Counted from the first letter of the stretch, positions 33,781-42,873 are shown. The stretch is 64,000 nt of DNA from DASQZK01 sp963771005 (GCA_963771005.1 CAVYRO010000003.1:434001-498000); one strand, 5' to 3'. Notes: generated by a model not told the origin, from the sequence alone. Numbers and translations: made by a program.

Positions 33781-34947
33781 TTATCTGCTGATTGGCTGGG
33801 CGAATTGTTTCACATCTTCACCGGTGATCTCCTTATCGCAAAGAATGATCAGCCTTTCCAGGACATTCCTGAATTCACGGATATTTCCCGTCCAGTTGAT
33901 CTTCTGGAGTTCCCCGATCGCGCCTGGGGAGATCTGTCTCAGCGGGGTGCCGTATTCGCTGCAGATGATCTCACTGAAATAGGTTGCCAGTTCAGGGATG
34001 TCCTCCTTTCTTTCGTTCAGGGATGGGACATGGATGAGGATAACGCTCAGCCTGTGATACAGGTCCTCACGGAAGGTGTTTTTCTCGATCTCCAGCTTCA
34101 TGTTCTTGTTGGTGGCCGCGATGATACGGACGTTCACTCCGATATCCTTGTCGCTGCCCACGCGGGTGATCTTATTCTCCTGGAGTGCCCGGAGAACTTT
34201 CGCCTGGGCTGACAGGCTCATGTCGCCGATCTCATCGAGGAAAAGAGTTCCGCCGTCGGCCTGTTCGAACTTCCCTTTGCGTTGCTTGATGGCTGAAGTG
34301 AAGGCGCCTTTCTCGTGGCCGAAGAGTTCACTCTCGATCAGTTCGGAAGGGATAGCCGCACAGTTCACTTCGATAAAGGGATTGCCTGCCCTTTCGGAAT
34401 TCTCATGGAGAGCCCGTGCTACAAGCTCTTTGCCCGTCCCGTTGTCACCCGTGATAAGCACCCTGGCATCCGTGCCTGCCACCCGGTCGATCATCTCCCT
34501 TACCTTCATCATGGCAGGCGAACTTCCTATCATTTCAAAGTTGCGGTTAACCTTCTTCTTAAGCACCTTGGTTTCCGTGATCAGGTCGGATTTGTCTATG
34601 GCATTGCGGATGGTGATGAGGAGCCGGTTCAGGTCGAGCGGCTTTTCAATAAAATCGTAGGCCCCTTTTTTTATAGCCTGAACTGCCGTATCGATGTTGC
34701 CATGCCCGGAGATCATGATGATCTGTGCATCGGAGGGTTTTTCCATGAGCTTCTCAAGTACCTCCATGCCGTCCATATCAGGCATTTTTATATCGCAAAG
34801 AACGACATCAAACGGGCCCCCGGCAAATTTTTCAAGCCCCTCAGGTCCGCTCGAAGCCATTTCCACCTCGTGATTCTCATATTCCAGGATCTCCTGCAGC
34901 GTACTTCTTATACCTTTTTCATCATCGATAACCAGGATCTTTGCCAT
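33781..34947 (-). CDS. NtrC-family sigma-54 response regulator without DNA-binding domain
   Basis: A 388-residue response regulator: receiver domain 1-120 (acidic pair D8/D9, phosphorylated D52, K103) and a sigma-54 AAA+ domain about 138-365 (Walker A GDNGTGKE at 167-174, Walker B LFLDE at 235-239, NIREFRNVLERLI near the end). The sigma-54 contact loop reads GAFTSA (214-219) rather than GAFTGA. The protein stops at EDVKQFAQPISR with no C-terminal Fis helix-turn-helix, so it is shorter than the usual roughly 450 residues. It could activate sigma-54 promoters from solution or work with another DNA-binding protein. No histidine kinase gene is nearby. Confidence 0.9.
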   Translation of the reverse strand: MAKILVIDDEKGIRSTLQEILEYENHEVEMASSGPEGLEKFAGGPFDVVLCDIKMPDMDGMEVLEKLMEKPSDAQIIMISGHGNIDTAVQAIKKGAYDFIEKPLDLNRLLITIRNAIDKSDLITETKVLKKKVNRNFEMIGSSPAMMKVREMIDRVAGTDARVLITGDNGTGKELVARALHENSERAGNPFIEVNCAAIPSELIESELFGHEKGAFTSAIKQRKGKFEQADGGTLFLDEIGDMSLSAQAKVLRALQENKITRVGSDKDIGVNVRIIAATNKNMKLEIEKNTFREDLYHRLSVILIHVPSLNERKEDIPELATYFSEIICSEYGTPLRQISPGAIGELQKINWTGNIREFRNVLERLIILCDKEITGEDVKQFAQPISR

Positions 34948-34959
34948 GGGCTGAAAAGT

Positions 34960-35883
34960 TTAAATATTCAGTATCTCGGCAACCACCCCTTCCTTCAATG
35001 CATAATCTGATTGAATGATCTTCCGGATGCCACATTTATGAATGGTAAAATTAACAAAAATTGTGGCCAGCACAATCATATCGATCCTCACAGGTTCCAT
35101 TCCCTCCATTTTTGACCTTTCTCCGGTGTTTGACCGGAGGAGTTTTTCATGAAGGCGCGCATAATCGTCCATCAGGATTTCCCGCGCATGTCCTTCATTC
35201 ATTGTATAGCTGCCCGGAGCCCCGAAGGAGAGAAGAGTCGAAAATGTTTCAAATGAACCCGAAGCCCCGATCAGAACCTCAGGCCGGTGTTCTTCCACTG
35301 CCCTGAATAAAGGCCACAACTCTTCATTAAGATGTTTTTCAATGATTATGATCTCATCTGCAGTAATGGGATCGGAAGGTTTGAACTTATCGAGGAGCCG
35401 TGCCATGCCGAGGTCAAAACTGTATTTCCAGTAAATTTCCCGGTTGTCGGCAATGATAAATTCATTACTCCCCCCTCCTATATCGAGAATGAGGACTTTT
35501 TTATCATCAAGTCCGAAGGATTGCCTCACCCCTTTATAGATCAGCTCAGCCTCCCTTTCACCCGGAATGACATTTACGTAGAGTCCGAATTTCCGGTCCA
35601 CATCGAACAGAAAATTATTCCCGTTTTTCGCTTCCCGGATAGCCGATGTGGCATAAGCATAGATCTTATCCGCCTCATATTTTTTTATCCGGGTGAAATG
35701 TTTTTCAATGGCGGCGATCCCCCGCTGTAAAGCTTCGGCTGTGATCATCCCGTTGCTGATGCCATGTCCGAGTTTCACGGCTTCTTTTGAGGAATGAAGA
35801 ACCCGGAGGCCGGACTCTTCCCCTGTTTCCGCAATGAGAAGATTGAAGGTATTGGTTCCGAAATCAAGTATGGCAATTTTCAT
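34960..35883 (-). CDS. ppx: Ppx/GppA family phosphatase (exopolyphosphatase)
   Basis: A 307-residue member of the Ppx/GppA branch of the ASKHA fold, acting on polyphosphate or pppGpp. Conserved parts are the N-terminal ILDFGTNTFNLLIAE (phosphate 1), YAYATSAIREAKNG, the VIPGEREAELIYKGV block and LILDIGGGSNEFII (phosphate 2). The C-terminal HD-like domain of long Ppx enzymes is absent, as is usual for short forms. The start at 35883 gives the canonical MKIAILDFGTN; a longer frame adds 28 unrelated residues. It lies 12 bases before the NtrC-type regulator, so the two are probably co-transcribed. Confidence 0.9.
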   Translation of the reverse strand: MKIAILDFGTNTFNLLIAETGEESGLRVLHSSKEAVKLGHGISNGMITAEALQRGIAAIEKHFTRIKKYEADKIYAYATSAIREAKNGNNFLFDVDRKFGLYVNVIPGEREAELIYKGVRQSFGLDDKKVLILDIGGGSNEFIIADNREIYWKYSFDLGMARLLDKFKPSDPITADEIIIIEKHLNEELWPLFRAVEEHRPEVLIGASGSFETFSTLLSFGAPGSYTMNEGHAREILMDDYARLHEKLLRSNTGERSKMEGMEPVRIDMIVLATIFVNFTIHKCGIRKIIQSDYALKEGVVAEILNI

Positions 35884-35992
35884 GGTCTCCTTCGGTTTTT
35901 TTTTCAGGATCGGGGGACTTTCAAATAGTGCCCCTGAACCCCGTGAAAGTTGATGCTCAATGGGCATGAAGCCGGAAATCGTTACCGCCGGA

Positions 35993-37351
35993 TCAGTTTT
36001 TATAGGTGAGCCATTTCAGTAACTCGCCATAACTGGCCTTCTTTCCATACATGAGGATCCCGGTACGGTAGATCTTGCCTGCCATCCAGGTAGTTCCGAG
36101 GAAGGTGAGCACGAGGATCACGGCCGAAGTCATGATCTCCCATGCCGGCGGGTTGAACGGGATCCGGACCATCATCACGATCGGAGAGGTCAGCGGGATC
36201 ATGCTGAACCAGAAGGCGAGGGGTCCGGCCGGATTTTCGATGGCGTTGATCATGATGAATATTCCGATGATAAGTGGAACCGTTATGGGAAGCATGAATT
36301 GCTGCGTATCGGTCTCATTATCCACAGCCGAACCCACCATGGCAAAAAGGGAGGCGTAAAGCATGAATCCGCCGATGAAATAGAAAATGAACATGCCGAT
36401 GATGAGTCCGAAATTTACACTTCCGAGGGAATCGAAAATCTCCCGGAGAAATTCAGGGCTCTTGTCCTGGGCGCCCTGGTAGGGTTCGGCGGCAGCCGCA
36501 TTGTCGCCCGGGGATGACATGATATCCCGGCTGATCACTTTCTGGTTCGGGGCCTCGGTAAGCTGTGGGAAGAAGGCTTTCTGAACGCCTGTCACGATAC
36601 CCAGGGTGAGAATGACCCAAAGGATGAACTGCGTCAGCCCCACAAGCCCGACTCCGAGGATCTTGCCCATCATGAGCTGGAAAGGGCGAACGGATGATAT
36701 GATGACTTCAACGATCCTGCTGACTTTTTCCTCGATCACTCCACGCATTACCATGGCTCCGAAAAGAAAGATAAAGAAGTAGATGAGCATGCCTCCCGCA
36801 TAACCGATCCCCATGGCAAGGCCTGCATGGCTTTCTTTCTCGGTGCCTTCCTCGGTGAGTGTTATGTTTCGCAGGTTGACCTTCGTAGCCACGGATTTCA
36901 GAATACTCTCCAGGTTCTCGATGTGCTGGGCTTTCAGTTTCTCCCGCTCCAGCTCTTTATCGAGTATATTGGATATATAAATCCGCGTGGACATACTCGG
37001 CTGCTTATCGGAATACAGGATGCTGGTGTTGGAAGCCAGGATATTGGCCGGGATATAAAGGATGGCATAATAGCCGCTTCCGGCCAGGTTGCTCTTCAGT
37101 TGTTCCAGCTCGGTACCGGGAATGTAGGTGAATCTTACGTATTCGGATTCGGGGAGATTGTTCAGAAAAATGGTGGAACTGTCGACCACGGCGATGGTCT
37201 TTTCTTCCTTGTCCTGCATGGTAGCCAGATAGGTAGGGACAATGAGAAAGGCGGCAAAGAGGACGGGTCCCAGGATAGTCATGATGATAAATGATTTTTT
37301 TCGGACCCTTGCGAGATATTCGCGCTGGATGATCAGGAATATTTTGTTCAT
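35993..37351 (-). CDS. ABC-2 type exporter permease (NatB-like)
   Basis: A 452-residue permease of the ABC-2 family. One membrane helix at about 22-45 is followed by a large extracytoplasmic domain (about 46-175), then five or so C-terminal helices beginning GIGYAGGMLIYFFIFLFGAM, with VIEEKVSRIVEVIISSVRPF as the typical NatB/YhaP block. It overlaps the ATPase gene upstream by four bases, so the two encode one transporter. In Bacteroidetes this pair often follows dnaJ. Sodium export is the reference activity of NatAB, but the substrate here is unknown. Confidence 0.9.
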   Translation of the reverse strand: MNKIFLIIQREYLARVRKKSFIIMTILGPVLFAAFLIVPTYLATMQDKEEKTIAVVDSSTIFLNNLPESEYVRFTYIPGTELEQLKSNLAGSGYYAILYIPANILASNTSILYSDKQPSMSTRIYISNILDKELEREKLKAQHIENLESILKSVATKVNLRNITLTEEGTEKESHAGLAMGIGYAGGMLIYFFIFLFGAMVMRGVIEEKVSRIVEVIISSVRPFQLMMGKILGVGLVGLTQFILWVILTLGIVTGVQKAFFPQLTEAPNQKVISRDIMSSPGDNAAAAEPYQGAQDKSPEFLREIFDSLGSVNFGLIIGMFIFYFIGGFMLYASLFAMVGSAVDNETDTQQFMLPITVPLIIGIFIMINAIENPAGPLAFWFSMIPLTSPIVMMVRIPFNPPAWEIMTSAVILVLTFLGTTWMAGKIYRTGILMYGKKASYGELLKWLTYKN

Positions 37352-38283
37352 AGGACGGAAGCTTTGGCGTTGGTTTCCTCGACTACGCGAATGAAGATGT
37401 CGTTCATCCCGGGGATGACCTCGTTGAACGATTGGATTTCGATATGAGGGAGAAGCCTGGCGATCAATTTATTATTATCGGGCTGGCTGGCCGACTTAAT
37501 ACGTGCGAAATGAATGTTATGATTTATTTTTTCGCTCACGATCTCGAAAATATCCGGCAGTTCGGCCTTCAGTTTCAGTGGATCGCCGATATAGGAAACC
37601 TCGTAAGTATTCGTACGGAATGTTCTGCGTAATTCGTCAATCCTTCCTTCCAGGATCACTTTCGATTTATTGATAAGGGAAATATGATCGCAGAGCTCTT
37701 CTACTGACGACATGTTATGCGTTGAAAAGATGATGGTCGACCCGTTCTCCTTCAGACGGAGGATCTCCCTTTTCAGGAGGTTCGTATTGATAGGATCGAA
37801 GCCGCTGAAAGGCTCATCGAAGATCAGCAGTTTGGGATCGTGCACCACCGTGGTGATGAACTGGACCTTCTGTTGCATACCCTTGGAGAGTTCCTCCACT
37901 TTTTTATTCCACCAGCCGGTGATCTCAAATTTCTCAAACCAGTATTTCAGGCGCTTCATCGCATCCTGGCGGGTAAGTCCCTTCAGCCTGGCCAGGTAGA
38001 GAGCCTGTTCGCCGACCTTCATTTTTTTGTACAATCCCCTTTCTTCGGGGAGGTACCCGATTTTCGCGACATCGGAAAGCTTCAGCGGCCGGCCTTCGAT
38101 GCTTACTTCACCGCTGTCGGGGGCGGTGATCTGGTTGATGATCCTGATGAGTGTGGTTTTGCCGGCGCCGTTAGGCCCCAGAAGGCCGAAAATGGAATTT
38201 TCGGGTACTCTTATCGACACCCTGTCAAGAGCAAGGTGGTTCGAAAATTGTTTAACGACATTACTTGCCTTCAGGAATTCCAT
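37348..38283 (-). CDS. ABC exporter ATP-binding protein (NatA-like)
   Basis: A 311-residue ATPase that powers the permease encoded by the overlapping next gene. Walker A GPNGAGKT is at 36-43, the ABC signature appears as LSKGMQQK at 132-139 (with K in place of the second G region, as in many DUF4162-type exporters), and Walker B LLIFDE is at 152-157, followed by the switch His in STHNM. The last 90 residues form a DUF4162-like accessory domain. It lies 11 bases after dnaJ and is probably transcribed with grpE and dnaJ. Confidence 0.93.
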   Translation of the reverse strand: MEFLKASNVVKQFSNHLALDRVSIRVPENSIFGLLGPNGAGKTTLIRIINQITAPDSGEVSIEGRPLKLSDVAKIGYLPEERGLYKKMKVGEQALYLARLKGLTRQDAMKRLKYWFEKFEITGWWNKKVEELSKGMQQKVQFITTVVHDPKLLIFDEPFSGFDPINTNLLKREILRLKENGSTIIFSTHNMSSVEELCDHISLINKSKVILEGRIDELRRTFRTNTYEVSYIGDPLKLKAELPDIFEIVSEKINHNIHFARIKSASQPDNNKLIARLLPHIEIQSFNEVIPGMNDIFIRVVEETNAKASVL

Positions 38284-38294
38284 GGAATCAGGTA

Positions 38295-39443
38295 TTATTC
38301 AAAGAAGTTCTTCATGCGTTCGAAGAAGCTTTTTTCATTTTTGTCAGGGTTCGGAATAAAGGTAGATGATTCCCTGAGTTTTTCAAAAATCCGGGCTTCT
38401 TCTTTACTAACTTCCTTCGGGATCCATACATTTATTGAGACAAGAAGGTCTCCCTTCCCATACCCGTTTATGTCGGGAACCCCTTTTCCCCTCAGCCTCA
38501 GGATCTTTCCCGGTTGTGTTCCCGGCTCTATTCGTATTTTGACCTTGCTGTCGATGGTCGGGATCTCCACTGTAGTGCCCAGCAGCGCATCAGGCATGCT
38601 GAGGTAGAGGTTAAACAGCAGGTCATTACCGTCGCGGATAAGTTCGGGATGCTTTTCTTCGGTAATGATCACGAGAAGGTCGCCGTTGATGCCGCCACGG
38701 CGGGCTGCATTGCCCTTGCCGCTGACTTTAAGCTGCATACCTTCGGAAACACCTGCGGGGATATTGAAGGAGATTGTTTCATCAGAGGGAAGAATGCCTT
38801 CGCCGTAACAGTTGCTACATTTCTCGGAGATGATCCTTCCTTCGCCGCCACAGTTGGGGCAGGTCGAGCTGGTTTGCATCTGTCCGAGAAAGGTGTTGGT
38901 AATCCGGGTCACGTGTCCCGATCCCTGGCAGGTGGAACAGGTTTCATAAGCGCTTCCGTCTTTCGCCCCGGTGCCGTTACATACATCGCAACTGACGTAT
39001 TTTTTAACTTTAACCTTTTTTTCCGCACCTTTTGTGACCTCGCCCAGGTTCATCTTAACCTTGATACGCAAGTCGGATCCGCGGTTCGTTCTTCGGCCCG
39101 TTCTTCTGCCGCTTCTTCCGAACCCGCCAAAGCCGAAATCACCGAATATATCCCCGAAGCTTTCAAAAATATCCTCCATACTCATATCCCCGGCATGGAA
39201 GCCGTTGGTCCCGGCGCCCTGGAAGGCCGAATGGCCGAACTGGTCATACCTTGACCTCTTCTGTACGTCGGAAAGTATCTCGTAAGCTTCGGCGGCTTCT
39301 TTGAATTTATCCTCGGCCGTGTGATCATCCGGGTTCTTATCCGGGTGATACTTCAGGGCCATCTTCCTGTACGCCTTCTTGATCTCCTCTTGTGTGGCTC
39401 CTTTTGATATTCCCAGAACCTCGTAATAATCTCTTTTTCCCAT
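38295..39443 (-). CDS. dnaJ: Chaperone DnaJ
   Basis: A 382-residue type I J-protein that delivers substrates to DnaK and stimulates its ATPase. The J-domain carries HPD at 33-35. It is followed by a G/F-rich region (GDIFGDFGFGGFGRSGRR) and the zinc-binding domain with four motifs (CDVCNGTG, CSTCQGSG, CPNCGGEG, CSNCYGEG), all cysteines intact. The C-terminal substrate-binding and dimerisation parts are full length. It starts six bases after grpE, so the two are co-transcribed; dnaK is not in this window. Confidence 0.97.
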   Translation of the reverse strand: MGKRDYYEVLGISKGATQEEIKKAYRKMALKYHPDKNPDDHTAEDKFKEAAEAYEILSDVQKRSRYDQFGHSAFQGAGTNGFHAGDMSMEDIFESFGDIFGDFGFGGFGRSGRRTGRRTNRGSDLRIKVKMNLGEVTKGAEKKVKVKKYVSCDVCNGTGAKDGSAYETCSTCQGSGHVTRITNTFLGQMQTSSTCPNCGGEGRIISEKCSNCYGEGILPSDETISFNIPAGVSEGMQLKVSGKGNAARRGGINGDLLVIITEEKHPELIRDGNDLLFNLYLSMPDALLGTTVEIPTIDSKVKIRIEPGTQPGKILRLRGKGVPDINGYGKGDLLVSINVWIPKEVSKEEARIFEKLRESSTFIPNPDKNEKSFFERMKNFFE

Positions 39444-39449
39444 TGATTT

Positions 39450-40046
39450 TTATTCCCCTATAATGACTTTTGCGTACCTGACAACTTTCTCATTCAAAAG
39501 ATAACCTTTTTCAATCACATCCACGACCTTTCCTTTTTTCTTTTCTTCCTGCACCGGGATTTTAGTGACCGCTTCATGCATATCCGTATCAAAATCGTCA
39601 TTTAACGAATCCATCTCCCGGATACCCTGCTGTGAAAGGAATTCCCTGAATTTATTATATATAAGATAGATGCCGGCACGTATTGCTTCAATATCCTTTG
39701 CCTCTTCCATGGAACCCATGGCCCTTTCAAAATCGTCCAACACAGGAAGGATCCTGATCAGAACATCTTCACTTGCTGTTTTCAGCAGTTCAGATCTCTC
39801 TCTCATCGTCCTTTTCCTGTAATTATCGAATTCAGCGGATAATCTAAGGTACCTGTCCTGTACTTCCGAAAGTCTCTGCTCACACTCGTCTTTCTTCTGC
39901 TCCACGGCTTTGTTTTCGTCGGCGGAAGTGTCCTTGTTTACTTCCTGTTCTTCCGCTTGTACTTCCTCCTGCGCAACTTTTGGATCTTTCACTTCCTTCT
40001 CCATATCGTTCATTTTAGCTGCTTTCCCGGATGATTTCTTTACCAT
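39450..40046 (-). CDS. grpE: Nucleotide exchange factor GrpE
   Basis: Releases ADP from DnaK. The 198-residue protein has a long acidic, lysine- and glutamate-rich N-terminal tail (1-60), a long dimerising helix (ERLSEVQDRYLRLSAEFDNY, then RKRTMRERSELLK) and a beta-domain with DSLNDDFDTDMHEAV. Both conserved helix features of GrpE are present. The first ATG is used; ATG 40013 is a possible internal start but would shorten the tail only. It heads the run grpE-dnaJ-ATPase-permease on the minus strand. Confidence 0.95.
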   Translation of the reverse strand: MVKKSSGKAAKMNDMEKEVKDPKVAQEEVQAEEQEVNKDTSADENKAVEQKKDECEQRLSEVQDRYLRLSAEFDNYRKRTMRERSELLKTASEDVLIRILPVLDDFERAMGSMEEAKDIEAIRAGIYLIYNKFREFLSQQGIREMDSLNDDFDTDMHEAVTKIPVQEEKKKGKVVDVIEKGYLLNEKVVRYAKVIIGE

Positions 40047-40173
40047 TTTTTATGCTCTTATTTAGATGAGATGCCTACCCTTCCTCAAATTTTTTGCCAA
40101 GATACTACCTAAAGACATTTTGGCATAATTTATTGCAGGTATATAAACCTTTTGACAGGTAGTAAACCTTGAT

Positions 40174-40251
40174 TTTCATTCAACGCCACCCGTACTGACA
40201 GGTCGCGACCTGTAATTCGCGACCTGTCAGTACGGGTGGCGTTGGATGAAA
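40174..40251. repeat. Long near-perfect inverted repeat between the thioredoxin gene and grpE
   Basis: Arms 40174-40207 and 40218-40251 are complementary over 34 bases with a single G-T type difference, around a 10-base loop. The core CGCCACCCGTACTGACAGGT is exact. It lies between the end of the thioredoxin gene and the grpE start, so it can terminate the former. The length and perfection of the stem are far beyond an ordinary terminator, and no T tract follows the stem. Confidence 0.8.
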
Positions 40252-40275
40252 TCAATCCGATTTATTCACCGGACT

Positions 40276-40855
40276 TCAGTCTTCCAGCTGGCTCAACGTC
40301 ATTGCCAGGGATTCTCCCCGGAGTCCTTTTGCCACAATGATCCCGTCGCCGTCTATTAGGTAATTCATGGGGATGCCTGATACCTGGTACATCGCAGCTG
40401 GTACGGATTGCCAGTATTTCAGGTCGCTTACATGAGAATGCCAGTCAAGATGATCGTGCTCTATGGCCTTTCTCCCAGTTATTTTTTTCGGCATCCAGGG
40501 AGACGCTGTAGATCGTGAAACCATCCCCGTTTTTGAAATCTTTATCTTTGAATGCATTGTAAGTTTTCACAAGATTCGGGTTTTCCATGCGGCATGGAGG
40601 GCACCACGAAGCCCAGAAATCGATAAGTACCATTTTACCTTTCAGTGACGAAAGCTTGATGATCTCACCGTTAGGGGAGGGGTACTCCAGTTCGGGAGCC
40701 TTATTGCCGATGTTAAGGCCCACTTTGACTTCATTTTTTTCTGCAGTGGCAGATTTCTTTGAATCTGCTTTCGTATTATCCCCGGCCTTGTTTCCTGAGC
40801 AGGCAGCAAAGGCAGTCATGACTGCCAGGAGAATGACTGCGATCTTTTTTTTCAT
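40276..40855 (-). pseudogene. TlpA/ResA-like thioredoxin lipoprotein gene with a one-base frameshift
   Basis: The frame from 40855 encodes a lipoprotein signal (LLAVMTAFAACSGN) and the thioredoxin domain with FWASWCPPCRMENP, then reaches SLDAEKNNWEKG and runs out of frame. The rest of the domain (KAIEHDHLDWHSHVSDLKYW, then VSGIPMNYLIDGDGIIVAKG) is in another frame. One extra G in AAAGGCC (plus strand, CC at 40467-40468) explains the shift; without it a normal 192-residue protein results. It is either a recent pseudogene or a sequencing error. The intact form would reduce periplasmic disulfides. Confidence 0.88.
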
Positions 40856-40924
40856 TCCTTTTTAAATTAAGATTATATAGATATGTAAATTTATGCAAAT
40901 ATAACTAAAAATTTTTTTTCTGAG

Positions 40925-42229
40925 TTATAAACGTTCGATGGCGGCCCCGATATTGTTCAGCCGGGTGTCTATACCCTGGTATCCGCGATCGATCTGTTCG
41001 ATGTTATGGATGGTGCTGATGCCCTCGGCCGACATGGCTGCGATGAGAAGGGCAACGCCGGCGCGGATATCGGGGGAGGTCATGGTGGTTGCCCGTAGCC
41101 TGATTTTTTTGTCCTGCCCTATCACGGTAGCCCGGTGGGGATCGCACAAGATGATTTGCGCTCCCATATCGATGACCTTATCGACGAAAAACAGCCGGCT
41201 CTCAAACATTTTCTGGTGGATAAGTACGCTGCCTTTGGCCTGCGTAGCCACCACGAGAATCACACTGAGCAGGTCGGGGGTGAGACCCGGCCACGGGGCA
41301 TCGGCGATCGTCATTATAGCGCCGTCGATGAAGGTCTCGATCTCGTAGTGATCCTGGGCAGGGATATGGATATCGTCGTTGTTCACATCAAGCCGTATCC
41401 CCAGCCTCCGGAAAGATTCGGGGATAATACCGAGATGCCGGTAACCGACATTCTTCATTGTGATATCGGAACCGGTCATAGCGGCAAGACCGATAAAGCT
41501 TCCCACCTCGATCATATCGGGCAGGATCGCATGTTCGGTTCCGCTGAGGGAGCTCACTCCCTCGATGGTGAGCAGGTTCGATCCGATGCCTGATATTTTT
41601 GCACCCATCCGGTTGAGCATGAGACAGAGTTGCTGGATGTAAGGTTCACAGGCGGCGTTGTAGATGGTTGTTATCCCTTCGGCCAGGACGGCAGCCATAA
41701 TGATATTGGCAGTGCCTGTCACCGACGCTTCATCGAGCAACATGTAACAGCCCTTCAGCTTCCGGGCATTGACATAATACTCATACCTGCGTTTGTCGAA
41801 GGTGAACCGGGCCCCCAGATTCTGGAATCCGGTGAAATGGGTATCGAGCCGCCGGCGTCCTATCTTGTCGCCACCGGGTTGCGGGATGTAAGCTGCGCCG
41901 AACCGTCCCAGGAGGGGGCCGACGATCATGACCGATCCCCGCAGGGCTGCACTTTTATCCCGGAATTCATCCGTCTGCAGGTACGAAATGTTGACATTGG
42001 CAGCCGTAAAGGCATACGTATTTTCAGAGATCCTTGATATACCGACACCGATCTCACCGAGTAACCCGATGAGATTATTGATATCACTGATGTCCGGGAT
42101 ATTGCTTATGGTGACTGTTTCCGGGGTGAGCAGGCAGGCGCATAGTACCTGGAGAGCTTCATTTTTGGCTCCCTGGGGAATGATCTCACCTTTAAGGCGG
42201 TGACCACCTTCGATCCGGAAACTGCTCAT
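40925..42229 (-). CDS. murA: UDP-N-acetylglucosamine 1-carboxyvinyltransferase, Asp-type active site
   Basis: Catalyses the first committed step of peptidoglycan synthesis, adding enolpyruvate from PEP to UDP-GlcNAc in the cytoplasm. The 434-residue sequence is complete: QGAKNEALQ near the start (catalytic Lys), and the active-site loop IPQPGGDKIGRRRLDTH. Position 121, the Cys attacked by fosfomycin in E. coli MurA, is Asp here. Cys-to-Asp MurA enzymes are active and fosfomycin-resistant in other bacteria. It follows the DUF4290 gene by 16 bases, the usual Bacteroidetes arrangement. Confidence 0.95.
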   Translation of the reverse strand: MSSFRIEGGHRLKGEIIPQGAKNEALQVLCACLLTPETVTISNIPDISDINNLIGLLGEIGVGISRISENTYAFTAANVNISYLQTDEFRDKSAALRGSVMIVGPLLGRFGAAYIPQPGGDKIGRRRLDTHFTGFQNLGARFTFDKRRYEYYVNARKLKGCYMLLDEASVTGTANIIMAAVLAEGITTIYNAACEPYIQQLCLMLNRMGAKISGIGSNLLTIEGVSSLSGTEHAILPDMIEVGSFIGLAAMTGSDITMKNVGYRHLGIIPESFRRLGIRLDVNNDDIHIPAQDHYEIETFIDGAIMTIADAPWPGLTPDLLSVILVVATQAKGSVLIHQKMFESRLFFVDKVIDMGAQIILCDPHRATVIGQDKKIRLRATTMTSPDIRAGVALLIAAMSAEGISTIHNIEQIDRGYQGIDTRLNNIGAAIERL

Positions 42230-42245
42230 GCGGAAAAGAAGAGAA

Positions 42246-42845
42246 TTATTTCTGTTTTCTTTGCGGCCTTTTCTTACGGTTCTTATTGAGGATCTCCCTG
42301 GTTTCGAGCAATTTGATCATATCTTCGGAATTCTGGATCCTGCCGCCGGAAAGTTCCTTCAGATCGCTGAAGATCTGCTGATCGTCGACGGCTTCCCTGT
42401 TCCAGGTGAGGTATGATTTTTTCATGTGGTTGGCAAGAACCGCGATGAGCTGTTCCTTTTCATCACCTTCATCCATCTCCAGGGCTTTTTTCAGCATCAA
42501 TTCGAGGGAGCGGCCGTAATGTTTGTATTTTATGCGGTTCTGGTTATAGGGTATCCGATTGGGCTTTTGCAAAAGCTGGGAAGGTTCCGGTTTATCGTAC
42601 GGGGAATCGATGTCCAGCCTGAAATCGGATATGATGATGAGATGATCCCATAGTTTATGTTTAAAATCCCCCTGGTCACGAAGCAGCGGGTTCAGGTTTC
42701 CCATGATCCCGATGAGGGTGCGGGCAGCCCGGTTGCGTTCCTCTCGATCCTCGATCCCACAAATATGATCAACCATTTTCTGCACATTCCTGCCGTATTC
42801 AGGAAGAAAAAGTCTGTTCCGGCTGGTATTATAATCGTAATCCAT
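42246..42845 (-). CDS. DUF4290 family protein
   Basis: A 199-residue cytoplasmic protein starting MDYDYNTSRNRLFLPEYGRN, the family hallmark, with HICGIEDREERNRAARTLIG and LWDHLIIISDF as further conserved parts and a basic C-terminal tail (KNRKKRPQRKQK). Its function is unknown. It is regularly found next to murA in Bacteroidetes, so a link to wall synthesis or its control is possible. ATG 42845 is chosen because a -7 promoter match at 42866-42873 leaves little room for longer forms; ATG 42854 is the alternative. Confidence 0.88.
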   Translation of the reverse strand: MDYDYNTSRNRLFLPEYGRNVQKMVDHICGIEDREERNRAARTLIGIMGNLNPLLRDQGDFKHKLWDHLIIISDFRLDIDSPYDKPEPSQLLQKPNRIPYNQNRIKYKHYGRSLELMLKKALEMDEGDEKEQLIAVLANHMKKSYLTWNREAVDDQQIFSDLKELSGGRIQNSEDMIKLLETREILNKNRKKRPQRKQK

Positions 42846-42865
42846 ATCTTCCATCTGTTTTTTTG

Positions 42866-42873
42866 CAAAGGTA
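42866..42873 (-). promoter_or_regulatory. Candidate -7 promoter element (TACCTTTG) of DUF4290-murA
   Basis: Read on the minus strand the bases are TACCTTTGC, identical to the -7 region of the ribosomal promoter at 51923. It lies 20 bases before the DUF4290 start. Confidence 0.5.

Noticed and set aside
37840..38607. A 255-codon plus-strand frame across the ABC ATPase and dnaJ ends
   Set aside because: It is antisense to two conserved genes and crosses their boundary.
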